Shown: positions 35,810-47,728, counted from the first letter of the stretch. The stretch is DNA of 64,000 nucleotides from Laccaria trichodermophora (GCA_018417955.1 JACTVC010000016.1:992001-1056000), one strand, 5' to 3'. The notes: generated by a model not told the origin, from the sequence alone. A program made the numbers and translations.

Positions 35810-37718
35810 ATGCCTCTTCCAGAAGTCCCATCTGACTTACTCTATGCTCCTTTACACTTCAAGATGGTACGTATCATTACATTCTCTCGATAATTCCTTC
35901 TTACTGAATAGCAAAATCAGCAATATTTATGATTCTACGAACGTCAGCATGCAAGGTATTGAGCAACACTTTCGCCATTCGATTTTGGTGGCGCTCATCT
36001 GCACTCCTTTTCTCAACGGCAGCAGAAGATTGTCTCTACTGATACTCCTATATAACCTCCTTTACGGGGCTTTAAATTTCGACACGGCAGTGTGGTATGT
36101 ATTCACCTCTTTTGCTCATGGCTTCTGTTGCTCAATCCCACTATGCAGAACGCAAAAGCAATGGCGTTTATGACTCCCTTCGTGATCTCATCAAGTCTTC
36201 GGGCACAGGCTTTTTAAGCAATTGCGAGTACAAGAAACATTTTTCACGCATGACGACGCAAAGCAAACACTTTCACTATCAAAATCAAGATGCATCCGAG
36301 TTCAAGGTCAACATTTTTGGCGAAATTCAGCCCGAGAGTTTAGGCACCAAGATTAGTGCGATTGGAGATTTCTACATCGGTACGAACACCAAGGTGCGTC
36401 TTTTCGGATATCCAGGACGCACTTATCAACAGCATTTTTTATCCTAAGCCCACCTATATAACTAATGACACTAAACTCAAGAATCGTTTCGCTCTTGCTG
36501 CACCATCGAATTGCACAGACGACCTCTTTCACCTCTATCAGAATCAGTTGGTCGCTTTAAACGAAGTTGTTGAGGCGGAACGAAAGCAAGACATCGACGA
36601 AGGAAAGGTAAATTTTACAACTTGGTAGACACCTTTTACTCTCTAATGCATATCGTTAGGATTACGTTAGAAAGGAATGGATAACGGCCAGCAAAATTGA
36701 CGGTCCAGGCGATATTATCACCCTTACGTCCCCTTTGAAATACAAAGTACGTTTATACGCTGTTTCTCTTTTAGTCGTCTCACATTTCGTATACCAAGCC
36801 TCCCGTCTCGGAAGGCAATCGCGTTCCCTCGATTCAAAGAGTCATGAAACGCTATCGGGATGGTTCGCCTCAACCAACGCCGAACGGAAGCTCTTCCGTA
36901 CGTTCAGGCACCGCCTCTGATTTATCCGTGTCCAGTACGTGTTCGTTTCCGTTAACACCTTCGTACTCATATAACTTCTTTGTTAGCTGGCGAATACAAA
37001 GTCGGACAGCTTTACGAGCCCACTCTTCTTCCCGATTATGGGGGGGGGGCTCTTCCGACAACAGGGCTGCATGCTCGTACAACACGAAATCCTCGATATG
37101 GCTCGCAATATTATCCCCCCTTGGGAACAATACTCTGCCCTTTGGGTTGGTACGCTCATTATGGCGACCGTCACGTTGCAATGCTTTATTATGAAGATAC
37201 GCAATCCTCGGGGAGAGGAAACTGGGAGAGAACGAAAGGTGTGCCTCATTTCTATCTCATGGTTCAGCATTTCATATCCTTGCGTTAAGATTTACCAGCT
37301 AAACTTTAGTCGTATGTTGGTCATTGACGACAGCAAAGCCGACGTTGTTCTCCCGACCATTCATCCCGGCTATGGCGACCACGAAGAATATGAGGATGGC
37401 ATTGACAGCAACGCCGATACATCGGCCGATCGTGCAATGGCATCCTTTCAGATCAAGCGAATCAAACTCGATGTGCCCGTCGGCCCGTCGAATGTAGCGG
37501 AATCGTCATCGAAATCTTACCCTGCCGTAAACTCTAACTCGTCGTCTTCGACTCAAAAAATTAAACGATCTACCCGACAAATCGGAAAACAGAAAGCGGA
37601 CACCGTCCTGAAGAATTCAAAATCTTCTTCTTCTACTGATTCCACCTTAACGGTACCTGGCGATGCATTCACTGACGAAGATCAAGTCATGGTAGATGAC
37701 GAAGGGCGCATTGACTGA
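35810..37718 (+). CDS. Hypothetical multi-exon protein downstream of the Helitron
   Basis: Starts MPLPEVPSDLLYAPLHFKM with a GTACGT donor at 35867. Later exons: one ending at about 36607 (EAERKQDIDEGK), 36660-36746 (DYVRKEWITASKIDGPGDII), 36775-36934, 36987-37238 and 37290-37718, with GT/AG introns of about 50 bp. The C-terminal half contains NIIPPWEQYSALWVGTLIMA and IYQLNFSRMLVIDDS, then a Ser/Lys-rich acidic tail. From memory this matches an uncharacterised agaricomycete family; function unknown. Frame problems coincide with a T6 run near 36436 and a G9 run near 37040 and may be sequence errors. The second exon (about 35930-36110) is not placed. Confidence 0.45.
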
Positions 37719-38060
37719 ACAATTTCATTTCATTTTCCCACTCATCAACTTTCATTAACTACTATGGACTACTGCTATATACTAAGGACTTGTACTGTGT
37801 TCTAAGGACTGATATCAACGACTGATATTGTATTCAATGCACTTAAATTGTATTCTGTTGACTTTGGTGGCCGATACTGGATGGCCTGTGGTATAGGGGG
37901 GTCTGCCTCGGCCAGCCATGGGATTCATACTTACCACGCAACAAAACAACCCAGGCGGAGGACAAAATACTGAAGGTCATACGTGGCATCCACCCTGCCA
38001 GTGGATTCTCTCAGCAAGTATACAGAATAAGAGTTCGGGCATGTAAGGCATATATTTCTA
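37719..38060. other. Intergenic, nothing recognised
   Basis: Contains short repeats of CTAAGGACT and GACTGATAT, otherwise no feature seen. Confidence 0.4.
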
Positions 38061-38761
38061 TCACGTCATCTTATGGTGAACTTCGCAGAACGGATTTGGC
38101 CCCTTTTGTTTACTACACACGAGACCATTTCGCCGAGCTTGATTTCGTATGACGTGGCTAGGTCACTAACCTAAGCACAAAAGCGCATAAAAGGTTACAA
38201 AGACTCACAGCAAGATGTATCGTCTGATGAAACGTAAGTCCTCTTCCTCGACGTCAAGAAAGTCTCCCCCAGGCCCGTGTTTTAACACGAGCAAATTGCC
38301 CTTCCACGTCTGCTCCGATGAATGCTTGCATATATGTAATAACATATTGATAAAAGCATTTGCTGGAAGTTCTTCACCATCTTGTGGTTCGTTAATAATG
38401 AAGAAAGAGGGGGACGCAAGGACGTCGTGCTCAGATGTTCGGTAGACATTGTAATCACGGCCCTCCTCCCAGTCTTCTAACGCAACTGTCAGATTTAGCC
38501 AGGGCACGAAATTGAAATGATCAAAATCGGAGTATAGTGCGAATGTTTCTGAAATTGGTACTGGCACAATGTGTATGCTGTGGCAGCCGCTTCCTATGAA
38601 TGCAGCCTTGCGATACGCAAACCTTCGATCGCACTATAACGAAAGAGAAAACATTAGGAATTCTTTTTGTAGAAAAACGTAATATATATGCTTACCTGAG
38701 ATGCCTTCATGACACATTCAGAAGAGAATTCAACAAATGTGTCAGTGGTTTTGAGGAGCAT
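38061..38761 (-). CDS. W-family small protein, subfamily 2 (three exons)
   Basis: Exons 38761-38696 (22 codons, MLLKTTDTFVEF), 38633-38209 (425 nt) and 38157-38061; introns 61 and 51 bp; total 588 nt, 195 residues. Exon 2 has AYRKAAFIGSGCHSIHIVPV, FNFVPWLNLTV, SFFIINEPQDGE, TWKGNLLVLKHG and a closing EEEDLRFIRRYIL. The TGA after ILL is part of a GTGAGT donor; splicing to the CAG/CCACGTC-type acceptor gives LHVIRNQ, matching exon 3 of the copies at 40.3 and 43.2 kb. No known domain, signal peptide or membrane segment recognised. Confidence 0.65.
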
Positions 38762-38769
38762 GGTGGTAG

Positions 38770-39780
38770 TGGAAAAGCGTATTCACAAATTAGGAGATTT
38801 TGTCACCGAGCATAGGAGTACAAATTTAGGTAATCAGGGCAATAAGTGGTAGCGGGTCCTGCGTCTGAAGGCACGCTATTAGACGGCTCATCCAACATGC
38901 AGCAGCGGCGACCCCACTCCTCGTCCTCCTCATCGCCGGAAGAAGGCAGTCCCAAGTTTTGGGGCAAAACACACTTCAACTTTTTCTCGTATGCCGAAAA
39001 GTTGATAGACCAGACTGCGAAAATGTTATTATAAAGAAGGGGGAAGAGCACAACGAAATGTACATACTGCATGCCAAGACCGACACATGGGATTTTTTCC
39101 TCGCCAAAAGCGTATGTTTCCCGCGTACCTTTCAAAGCCCAGACTTCCAAAGGAACGGAAGGGACAACCCTGGATACTGCTGCGCCAGATTGTGCAGGCT
39201 TTGCATGCATCGGGAAAAAGTGATGTCGTGCAGCTGCTGATGGCGCTTAGTGTTCCCACACCATATCTGAATGTGCTCCATACGGTCGGCTGGAAAGAGA
39301 TGTTTAATGCGAAGGCAGCCTAAAATAATCAAACAAAACTTACAGCGCTGCGGGGCAAGTAATTCATTCGCAATCGCAAGGGAGCAGCGTGGTCCCTGCA
39401 CAGCAGCAGATAAGCCACGCATGGTTTGCTCTCAGCAGCAGAGGTGCAGCTGCTGATGGCGCTTGGTGTTCCCATGCCCAGCGAGCAAACACGGACGTGT
39501 ACGACCAATGCTTTGCGCACAAAACTAGCGTGCTCGCCGGCACTCGGATAAACCAAAGCGTCAAACGAGTCATGCGTTGTAAAGTGGCACCATCTGGTGG
39601 GGAAAGAAAAGAAAAGACAAAAACAACCTTCCTTTTTGTTTGCCCTGGAAATGTCCGGAATTGATCGGTGTTTGTCTATGCCTTGCTGCTGCCTTGCTTT
39701 CCCTGACCTTTCCTTGGCTGCCATCATTTTGCCCTCTCTAAATTTGCCCATCGTTTCTTTTACATTCCTATTCCATTGCG
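38770..39780. other. No supported gene; short internal duplication
   Basis: Overlapping ORFs on both strands show no family motif. A segment containing GTGCAGCTGCTGATGGCGCT followed by TGTTCCCA occurs twice (about 39226 and 39448), suggesting a local duplication of decayed gene sequence. Confidence 0.4.
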
Positions 39781-40230
39781 ATGCGCAATCCGGCTCTCGC
39801 GAAAGTGGTGATGGATCTGGTCAACCTTGTTGCGCATGACACCGCGGCTTTGCAAATATTTGCCAATGCAGGAACGGCATTCGAAGCATGCATTTCTGCG
39901 GTTAACAGTCAATATCGCAGCAGCATCCACCTCATCAACTTACACACCTTTGCCATATAGAAGGACCCAGTTCCCATTGATTGGATTGTGCACCCCAGTG
40001 ACGTTTGCACCGCACGTGGTTCGATGGTTCCAACAAAGACCGCCAGGAACAGCAATGCCAGCGAAAATCTTCGAAAAAACGATTTAGTCAATCACTGGCC
40101 TTCATCTCTCGTGCCCGCGCCAATTCGACCGCTTGCTGTGCAGGACACGCTTTGTTTGGTGTTACTATGTAACAATTGTGTGGGGACTTGCGGTTACGTG
40201 AACTGTATGTACGTCTTAATGAACCCCTAA
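39781..40230 (+). CDS. Possible two-exon hypothetical gene
   Basis: 39781-39900 encodes MRNPALAKVVMDLVNLVAHD and continues as a helical-looking segment ending EACISA. A frame-compatible second exon (39961-40230) follows a TAG acceptor, but the donor GTTAAC is poor. No homologue recognised. It lies just upstream of a W-family gene. Confidence 0.25.
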
Positions 40231-40281
40231 TGTCTGTCTTTGCGCCCGTCTGACTCTAAGACATATCGCTCGACTTAGCTT

Positions 40282-40929
40282 ATGCTCCCAAAGACGAAAG
40301 ACGCATTCGTGGAATTTTGTTCTCGTTGCCTTCAAAATACATCCCTCGTAAGATTTATATTACTTTATCGCAGCCTGAAGTTCGAACGCTGATGGTACCC
40401 TTGAAGGATGCTCGGGTTTACGCCTTTCGCAACGCCGCTCTCATTGGAACGGCGTGTCATACAGCCCATATTGTGCCAGTAACATTAACAGAATCACCAA
40501 CTCCCAACCCCATCCTTGAAGACTTTACTTTTGTCCCCTGGTTAACTCTGCCTGTTATGACGGATGATCAGTTTGAGGGCCGCGACTACGACATGTATTC
40601 GATGTTTACCGATGACGAAAACATTTCCCCGGGAAGTCGCTTCATCATTATAAATGAAGCACAAAGCGATGGTCACATTCCGATAAACGAGTACGCTACT
40701 GTGCTTATACACAACCAACGTGCGCAGCAACCCTGGAAAGGCAACATCCTTGCTTTCAAAACGACTACGGGGGTGGGAATCGTTGACGTTGAGGAAGCTG
40801 ACATACCTGTCATCAAGCGACTCGTTACGCTGTAAGTCCTTACAATTTTATATGTGTATCCTTACCCATATACCACCCAGCCATATACTGCGAGGTGACG
40901 ATTCCCCCAATTATTTGACTCGTCTCTAG
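40282..40929 (+). CDS. W-family small protein, subfamily 2 (three exons)
   Basis: Exons 40282-40347 (22 codons, MLPKTKDAFVEF), 40407-40831 (425 nt) and 40881-40929; introns 59 and 49 bp; total 540 nt, 179 residues. Exon 2 holds YAFRNAALIGTACHTAHIVP, FTFVPWLTLPV, RFIIINEAQSDG, PWKGNILAFKT and ADIPVIKRLVTL. The TAA at the end of exon 2 lies in a GTAAGT donor (phase 2); splicing yields LHILRGDD in exon 3. Exon 1 and exon 2 lengths are identical to those of the 38.1-kb copy, which supports the model. Function unknown. Confidence 0.7.
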
Positions 40930-41020
40930 TAATTATATAATCATCATGTAACCTGTTGACAATGACTCAAATTGTTTATTCATCTACTCCTGCTCAGCCA
41001 TCCGTTAGCTCGATTTCAAT

Positions 41021-41602
41021 ATGAGTCAAACAAATGAAGCATTCGTTCGCTTGACCTCCTGATGTATCCAATCTTCCGGGCATAGCTATCGTCAAGCTAT
41101 TCTACTTGGTGCTAATTGCCCTGCCGCATTTATCGTACCTGTTCCTTTAAAGGCCTCTGGTGCTGACGCCTGGCCAATTTTGCCCGACATGCTCTTCGAC
41201 TTGTGGATCAAGCCTTCAAACACCGATTCCGCATCCAAAACGAGCCTTCCTCCCTATCAAATTTATTCACAATACACAGACGACGATGAAGCCACCTGGC
41301 CCGTCCGTTTTATAATAGTCCACGAACCACAAAACGTTGAAACAGCGGAGCTCAACCAATATATATCCACGCTCACTGCACAAAAGGCAGTTCCATGGCA
41401 GGGAAATGTCTTGATTTTTAAAACAGGAGGATGCGGCCAAATCTTGCATGTCAAGGCAAGTGACATTCCATTAGCAAAACGGTTGGCAGCTATGTAAGTC
41501 TATGTTCTTCACTCTCGTTAACCAAACTAACCGTCGAATAGTCACTGTATTACAAATGTACCACCGTCGAATGTGCCCATCGCTAATTTTCCCGTGTCAT
41601 AA
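41021..41602 (+). pseudogene. W-family subfamily 2 gene with one in-frame TGA
   Basis: MSQTNEAFVRLTS, then TGA at 41060-41062, then CIQSSGHSYRQAILLGANC in the same frame. The TGA sits where the 40.3-kb paralogue has Arg (SRCLQ), as expected of CGA changed to TGA. Intron 1 of the relatives is absent here. The main exon continues with FIVPVPLKAS, RFIIVHEPQ, PWQGNVLIFKT and KRLAAM, then a GTAAGT donor at 41494 and exon 3 at 41542-41602 (IHCITNV). Total 534 nt counting the TGA. Either a one-mutation pseudogene or a sequence error. Confidence 0.65.
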
Positions 41603-41743
41603 TTACCTCATAATGATTTCTTTTGGGGGGGGTTGATGGCTCCTATCTATTTGAAATGTCTGTCTTCACTGTGAAAGGAGTAAAATAAAAAGTATTCAAG
41701 TGGCCTAAAATGATGAAATGGAACTTGTCGCCTAATATTGCAT

Positions 41744-42349
41744 ATGAATCGCACTATACACTTCAACGACATAGATTTCGAGGTACGCCACCAAACTCTT
41801 ACCGAAAAGTGTTAACTAAACATTGGCGTGCGTGCACAGGCAGGTCTATTAAGCGGCATCCTGTTTTCCTGCTACCTTGATAACCCAACTCTTGTTCCCG
41901 TTCCCATCGAACCAGGAATTACAAATGGAGATGGGAATTCCTTGAACGACTTTCATACGGACTATTGGGTCAAACACTCCTATTACCCAAGGAGAGGTTC
42001 CTCAATCAATTACAGACTCCAACACGTTATCGAATCAGGGACCAGCCACGCCTTTATGGTCTTTTTTGAGAGCCAATCCCGCATCGGGGACCTGAATCGC
42101 TGTATCCAAAACACATATCCACCTTTAGACTCTGATTGGCGTGGCCCCCTCCTCATTATGAAACAGAAGTTGGATGGAGAACCTCTTGATTGTCACGAAT
42201 CTGACATTTGTACTGTCATACAAGCTATTGAAAGGTCAATTCCACTTCCAGCCTTTCTTAGTATGTTGACCTCAATGAATGAACTTGTCAGGTTTATCAA
42301 AAATAAACGAGGCGTTGAACTTAGGACTCTGACTGCATATGATATCTAA
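41744..42349 (+). CDS. W-family small protein, subfamily 1 (two or three exons)
   Basis: Exon 1 41744-41782 (MNRTIHFNDIDFE), 57-bp intron, main exon from 41840. It contains LVPVPIEPGITN, TDYWVKHS, AFMVFFESQSR, WRGPLLIMKQK and CTVIQAIER. At the position where other W genes have a phase-2 donor there is GTCAAT (42235), with a CAG acceptor at 42291; this 57-nt segment is a multiple of three, so spliced (163 residues) and unspliced (182 residues) forms both stay open. After it comes RF, like KF in the 12.6-kb copy. Function unknown. Confidence 0.6.
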
Positions 42350-42480
42350 CGGAATGCTATATAAAAAATATGTCACTACGTAGATGGGTTCCCAGCTTTC
42401 AAACCTGACTGTGTGTCCAACTCAAAAAAAAAACTTGAACTCCTTAACAGGCATTCATCAGGCTAACACGAAGACCATAC

Positions 42481-42976
42481 CTTGCGAACAATTCCTTTAT
42501 ATACAGGACATCCTCCATGTGGCAATTCATCGGCCTGCCGTTTCCACTGGTCCTTACGACGAGAACGGTGCCTTTCCAACGATTGAAGCGATGACTTGCA
42601 ACAGCACTAATGCCATAATTACTAGGGAAAAATCCAGCTTGATCAGAGAAATGCACGGAATAAAACCGGTTGCCCTCTGCACTCCCCACAGTAACCCTCC
42701 TTTTGTGCTTTCCCAGATTCTCCCAATACTCATGATCCAAAGAGATATGCACCCATCTCTCCGTAAACAAATCATCGACGCTAGCCGGAAAATTGATTCC
42801 CGGTCGGAAAGGAACAGGCGCCAGCATAAAGTCATAATCACTTCCTGTATCGAAAAGCATGCCCCATATCGCATCCTCCGGGGGCTATGACTTAGTTAAT
42901 TACTTGGCTCATAATATACAAAACAACAACTTACATTCTCCGCGTTAACGAGCCTCATCATATACAAGTGATTCAT
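42481..42976 (-). CDS. W-family small protein, subfamily 1 (third exon not placed)
   Basis: Exons 42976-42935 (MNHLYMMRLVNAEN) and 42884-42481 (404 nt), joined over a 50-bp intron. The main exon carries WGMLFDTGSDYDFMLAPVP, FYSVHFSDQ, RWKGTVLVVRTSGNG and YIKELFA, collinear with the 12.6-kb gene. It ends at a GTATGG donor in phase 2. An unspliced frame would continue to a stop at 42444. A third exon probably lies toward the convergent neighbour but I could not fix the acceptor. Function unknown. Confidence 0.6.
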
Positions 42977-43134
42977 GGTGGGTTAAGGAGAACTATACAA
43001 GGTTGTATCACGATGGATTTAGGGGTCAAAATGTGTGGGTAATCAACAATTCAATGACGATAACGGCAAAAACCGCAAATATTGAAATCCCCCATGTACT
43101 ACAAAAATAACTATTACTGAATGTAAAAGTGTTT

Positions 43135-43794
43135 TCACCAACCTTGATTCCGTAAAACATGGCTGGATTGACTATATGAACATATGAAGACATAGAATAT
43201 AAACGACGACTCACAGCGTAACAATTCGTCTTATGACGGGCAAATCACTTTCCTCCACATTAACGAACCCCGCCACAGCATTGTCCTTCAAGACAATCAA
43301 GTTGCCTTTCCAGGGCTCCAGGGCTTGCCGGTTATGTATAAGCATGTCCATGTAATCGTTTGCTCGAAGACTTTCGTTGCCTTGCGACTCGTTGATAACG
43401 ATGAAAGAACTGGATGCCGCCGCACTATCATCTTCAACAAATCTTGAATAAACATCGTAGTCGCGACTCTTGGCCCAATCCTTTACATCCACAGTCAGAT
43501 TTAGCCAGGGGGTGAAATTAAAATCCTTGAGGTCAGGACGGAGAAACAGCATCTCGTAATTGAGTGCCACGGGCACAATGTGAACGATGCGACAAGCAGT
43601 TCCTATAAATGCCGCATTGCGATAGGCCGCTGGGTGGTCCTTCCAAAAACAAAAAAAACGTTAGAAATTGAATTTATGTAAGAATGTAGGCAGATCCATA
43701 CAACTGATGCCTTCAAAATGCACTCCGAAGAGAATTCGACAAAGGAGTCTTTCATAGCAGGTCGCGTATTGATACTACTAAAGCAGACTTCCAA
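43135..43794 (-). CDS. W-family small protein, subfamily 2 (three exons)
   Basis: Exons 43794-43702 (containing KDSFVEFSSECILKAS), 43639-43215 (425 nt) and 43162-43135; introns 62 and 52 bp; total 546 nt, 181 residues. Exon 2 holds AYRNAAFIGTACRIVHIVPV, FNFTPWLNLTV, SSFIVINESQ, PWKGNLIVLKD and SDLPVIRRIVTL. The TGA after VTL lies in a GTGAGT donor; splicing gives LHVLRNQGW. A start at the second methionine (about 43755) would align better with its relatives. Function unknown. Confidence 0.65.
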
Positions 43795-43799
43795 TTTTT

Positions 43800-45029
43800 A
43801 ATAGTCGAACCAGATAGGAGGAAATTGTAAGACAAAGTTTCGAGTCAATTGACGAGCAGAGAAAGGGCCCGTATCGGGTTTTGCGCCCGAAGGCGTGCTA
43901 CGTGGTTATTTTATTTTCAAGATTGGAACAAACATCTCACTCTTCTGCAAACATGGCACAAATAATAGGACATCATATTGGACCAAACACTCCACTCTTC
44001 TGCAAACATGGTCCAAAAACCCTACCCCCACTGCTGCAAGGAGTCGGCCAAAGGCCGGGCAATGAGCAGTGGCCTCTTGACAAGCTATAATGTATATTCA
44101 ATCCATAAAGGAACAAAAAAATAATTTCAATTAGTGCATTTTGTAAGTTTGTTGGGTGAAGCCGAGAGTGTACTAAGGACCCTTACTAACCTATTTAAAA
44201 TACAGAAGCAAGGTGTTTGTTAACAAAGTCAACCTCTAGTCATCAATCCACCCCTCCCTCTGCCAAGCAAGGACATGGGTTGTTGTTAGATGTCAAGCAT
44301 ACTTTCACCAGAAAACTGGTTCTCAGCCATCATTTAAGTGAGAAGTTGGTGAAATGGAGAGCATAATTTCTGGAATTCCATATTTGCTCAACCATTTATT
44401 CAGACACTGGGATTGTTTTTATTCAGATATTCTGCAATTTTTTAAAATAGATATTCCTTTCAGACAATTGATGCTTCAGAAATTCTGCATTTTTCTGCAA
44501 CATTTGTGTAGACACCAGGGTCATTTTCTTTGGATATTCCACACATCCCTGGAACATTTATTACATTGGCACATATGAGTGGAAATCTATCCTGTTAAAA
44601 GGGATAGATAACACTACTCACAGAAGAACTGACAGAAATCAACTGAGTATATGATTCTGGAGGTTCTAGGTGTCAAAGTAAAATGTAAGAGTGAGGGGGA
44701 AAGGAAGGATGTCAAAGTAAGTCCAGTATGCATCTATATATATGCGTGAAGAGTCCAAATAGATGGAAGGTGAGGGTAAACAAATGTAATCATAGGACTA
44801 CACCCTCCTGAGATCTAAAGAAAAGTAAGAAAGGAAATGAAAAGGTTAGTAAGAGGGTAAGTAAAATCTGAATGCCAGGTGCATCAAAACCCAGTGGGAA
44901 AAAGCTACCTGCTGGCAAGGTCAAAGTAAAATCTACTTGAAAGTCAAGAAGATCCACCTTGTGAGGCCTGCCAGTTGTCAAGTGCATTGCAATCTTGCAA
45001 TTCCAAACCTGGTAACCATCTATTGTGTT
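43800..45029. other. Intergenic, nothing recognised
   Basis: Only short ORFs. The AT-rich stretch 44100-44950 shows no repeat or motif I can name. Confidence 0.4.
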
Positions 45030-46196
45030 TGTAGCAGGGATGTGGGATCCTACCCTTCTCTTATATCATTTACTTTCCATTACTTAGCATTTGTGTCACA
45101 TGACACCCTCCCATACTTGTCAGTACTAGTCATGTGACAATCTACCTTCTTACATCTCTACCACCACTGCATCTATTGCTTTCCAGCAGGCGTTCTATTG
45201 TAGCTCAAACCAATAGGCAAGTGTTATTGTGTATTAACAGGTCACTGACACTCTGCTCCAAGAGAACAAGTGTCAGCACCAGTTGATCAGGGCAGATCTT
45301 ATCAGATCTGCAGTGCTATCCCTTCTTGTGTCTGTATCCAACCTCTTGTGGATTTCCCAAGAGGTAGTAGGGGTTGTAGCTTTGGATTTCCAGAGTGATC
45401 TCAACCCTCGCTAGGATACGCCCACATCCAGTCTCTTTTTCTCATTCTTCCTCACTTTGGACTGAGTTGTGACTGAGATCACAGCTGGGTCTTCACACCA
45501 TTACCAGTCCAGCTCACCATACAACTTTCATCAACAGCTCCCACATTTAACACACAGATAGTCCATTATAAAGGTGGACACTGTGGGAACTGTCAACATC
45601 CTGGCTGGCTGTCTCCATTTTTTCTTTTAATCATGCACCCCTTATCATTTTACAATCTTCAGGCTTGTTATACCTATACTCCCCTCTATGGCCCTTATTC
45701 CTTATCTGAAGCCCTCCACAGACTCATCTTTTACTCTCTCAATGAGTCTGGAGACTCAATCTCAATTGGTTCCAAAAGGACTCTACACCATGATCTCATT
45801 TCGGAGCTCAGCAACATCATGGATGATCTTCAAGATCATCTCATCTATTTCTCTTCTGATTTCCTCATTTTTCCTTTGAATTCTCCAGATCTCTTCAAAG
45901 AGTTGCAAGCAGGTTACAATGGGTTTGAGCCTCTGAGCATTCGCTGGGGGGCCATCATTACACGCCTCGACATCGCATGCAAAATTGTTGAACAAAACTT
46001 CTGGCCCCATCTCTTTCAACCACTGGCAGCCATCGACACCGATCTAGCAGGCATTCAAAGACTCAGACGATGCCTTCCCTTTGCTTTACCTAATGTGCCA
46101 TTGAACGAATTGTCCACTTTTGCATCTGCTTTCATCTCACCACTCCAAACTCCTCACACTACCAGTTCCCAATGTCTACCAGTCAATGCTGTAATG
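45030..46196 (+). mobile_element. Element F copy 1 (LTR plus start of ORF), truncated by element C
   Basis: Begins TGTAGCAGGGATGTGG, collinear with copies starting at 50448 and 56021. The LTR-like region is followed by an ORF at 45633 homologous to that at 51050. Element C interrupts it at 46197, and the rest of the ORF was not found in the window. Confidence 0.75.
45633..46196 (+). pseudogene. Element F protein, N-terminal fragment (copy 1)
   Basis: About 188 codons: MHPLSFYNLQACYTYTPLYG, then SISIGSKRTLHHDLISELSN, FEPLSIRWGAIITRLDIAC and EQNFWPHLF, closely related to the start of the copy-2 protein. Ends in the left terminus of element C. Confidence 0.7.
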
Positions 46197-47690
46197 GAGG
46201 TCTTTACACTCCCCAAGTTCTTCCATATGGAATGGGCAGATTCCACCATATCTTCCATGGATTCCATAGGAAGCATTTTTATGTGAGTCCACAGCTATTT
46301 TTTTAGTCCATGGTCAACATGGATTCCATAAGGAGTGGAGATGGAATGATGCATTCCACATGGATGCCATGGACTATTCCAGGTGGATTCCATTGGATTC
46401 CAAAGAATTAGCCACATATTCAGCCCAGAGGGATTCCATGGACTCCACTCATACCAATCCAGAGGCATTCCATGAACTCCATGAATTCCATGGACCATAT
46501 AATAGCATTATTTATTTTGCAAAAAAAAAGCAGCAACCTCAGGAATTGAACACTCAATGCCGTGGACCTAGGTAGAATTATACATCTGGCAATGCTGAAC
46601 CAGCTGAACCATAGCACCATTAATATCTAACAAACTCTTACAACTACGTGCCGTTTTCGGCTGGCCATGCCAAATCCAATGTCAGCAAACACCGACGTTC
46701 GATTTGGGCGTAAACAATAACACACTTTCCTCCCACAACCACAACCATTGCTGCTGCCGATGACAACGACAATCGACCACACCACATCGTCGCCACCATC
46801 ATCGACAACAACAACAACACCAACAACAGCAGCAGCAGCAGCACCCACCGCAATACCAACAGCCACACCAGCAATGACCACAACGTTAACGCGAACAAAC
46901 CAAACAGAACAAAGCACCGCCGTCGCTGACAACCTCCCTCAACCATACCACACTGCGGCCACGCCTGTCATCGACGACAACGACATCATTCGCAAACAGC
47001 AACGGCAACAGCAAAAGCAGCAGCAACAACAACCACAGCACCAACAACGCCGCGAAAACGCCATCGCAACCCATCGCGACCCATCGCCTGCCCATCACCA
47101 TCATCAACACCATCGACAACGACGACAAAGGACCCCAGAACACCATCCGTCACCATCCCCGCCTGCAATCACTGCCAAACGACCACGATGACCCCACAGA
47201 CGCCCATCAACGTGCCACGTCATCACCCGCGGACCCTGCCGTCTCTGTTTAATCACCAGGAACAGCAGAAGCAGCACCACCAGCATCCCCAGTGCCACCA
47301 CCAGGCGTCGCACCACCACTACCTCCTGTAAGCACCTCAATTGCGCGCGTGCACGCGCTTTTTTTATATATACTTTTAGCTAACCGTTTTGTTTAATCAC
47401 CAGCAGCTGCCTTTAATCACCAGCAACAGCACCACCACCACCACCAGCATCACATAGGACCATCATCACCCCTCTTGTAAGCACCCCAATTGCATGCGTG
47501 CATGCTTTTTTAAACTTTTGCTAACTGTTTTTGTTTAATCACCAGCAGCTGCACCACCATCACCACCACCACCATCCCCAGCACTACCACCACCCTTAGT
47601 GTCACCCTCGTCGCCCGTAAGTATCCGTTTGCGCCCCCCCCCCCCGCTTTTTTAATTTTTTTCATTGTTTGCTAATATACTCGTGGATTT
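46197..47690. mobile_element. Element C: partial non-autonomous hAT-like element
   Basis: The left end GAGGTCTTTACACTCCCC is the same as that of element A. TCCATGGA-type tiles follow (about 46220-46500), then AT-rich sequence, a minus-strand tRNA-like unit and CA-rich sequence (about 46690-47600) as in element A. The 8 bp to its left are CTGTAATG; no matching right end or duplication was found, so the right boundary is a guess. Confidence 0.55.
46540..46625 (-). other. tRNA-like (Pol III promoter-like) unit in element C
   Basis: On the minus strand TGGTTCAGCTGG (46611-46600) resembles an A box and GTGTTCAATTCCT (about 46555-46541) a B box; a TTTTTTTTT run and AT-rich tail follow. Confidence 0.5.
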
Positions 47691-47728
47691 ATGTAGGTAA
47701 ACACCACTTCACGTTCCAACCACCCACC

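Noticed and set aside
35603..38060. Helitron 3' terminus (hairpin plus CTRR)
   Set aside because: Several short GC palindromes exist but none with a convincing hairpin, CTRR and A/T insertion site; the end was left unassigned.
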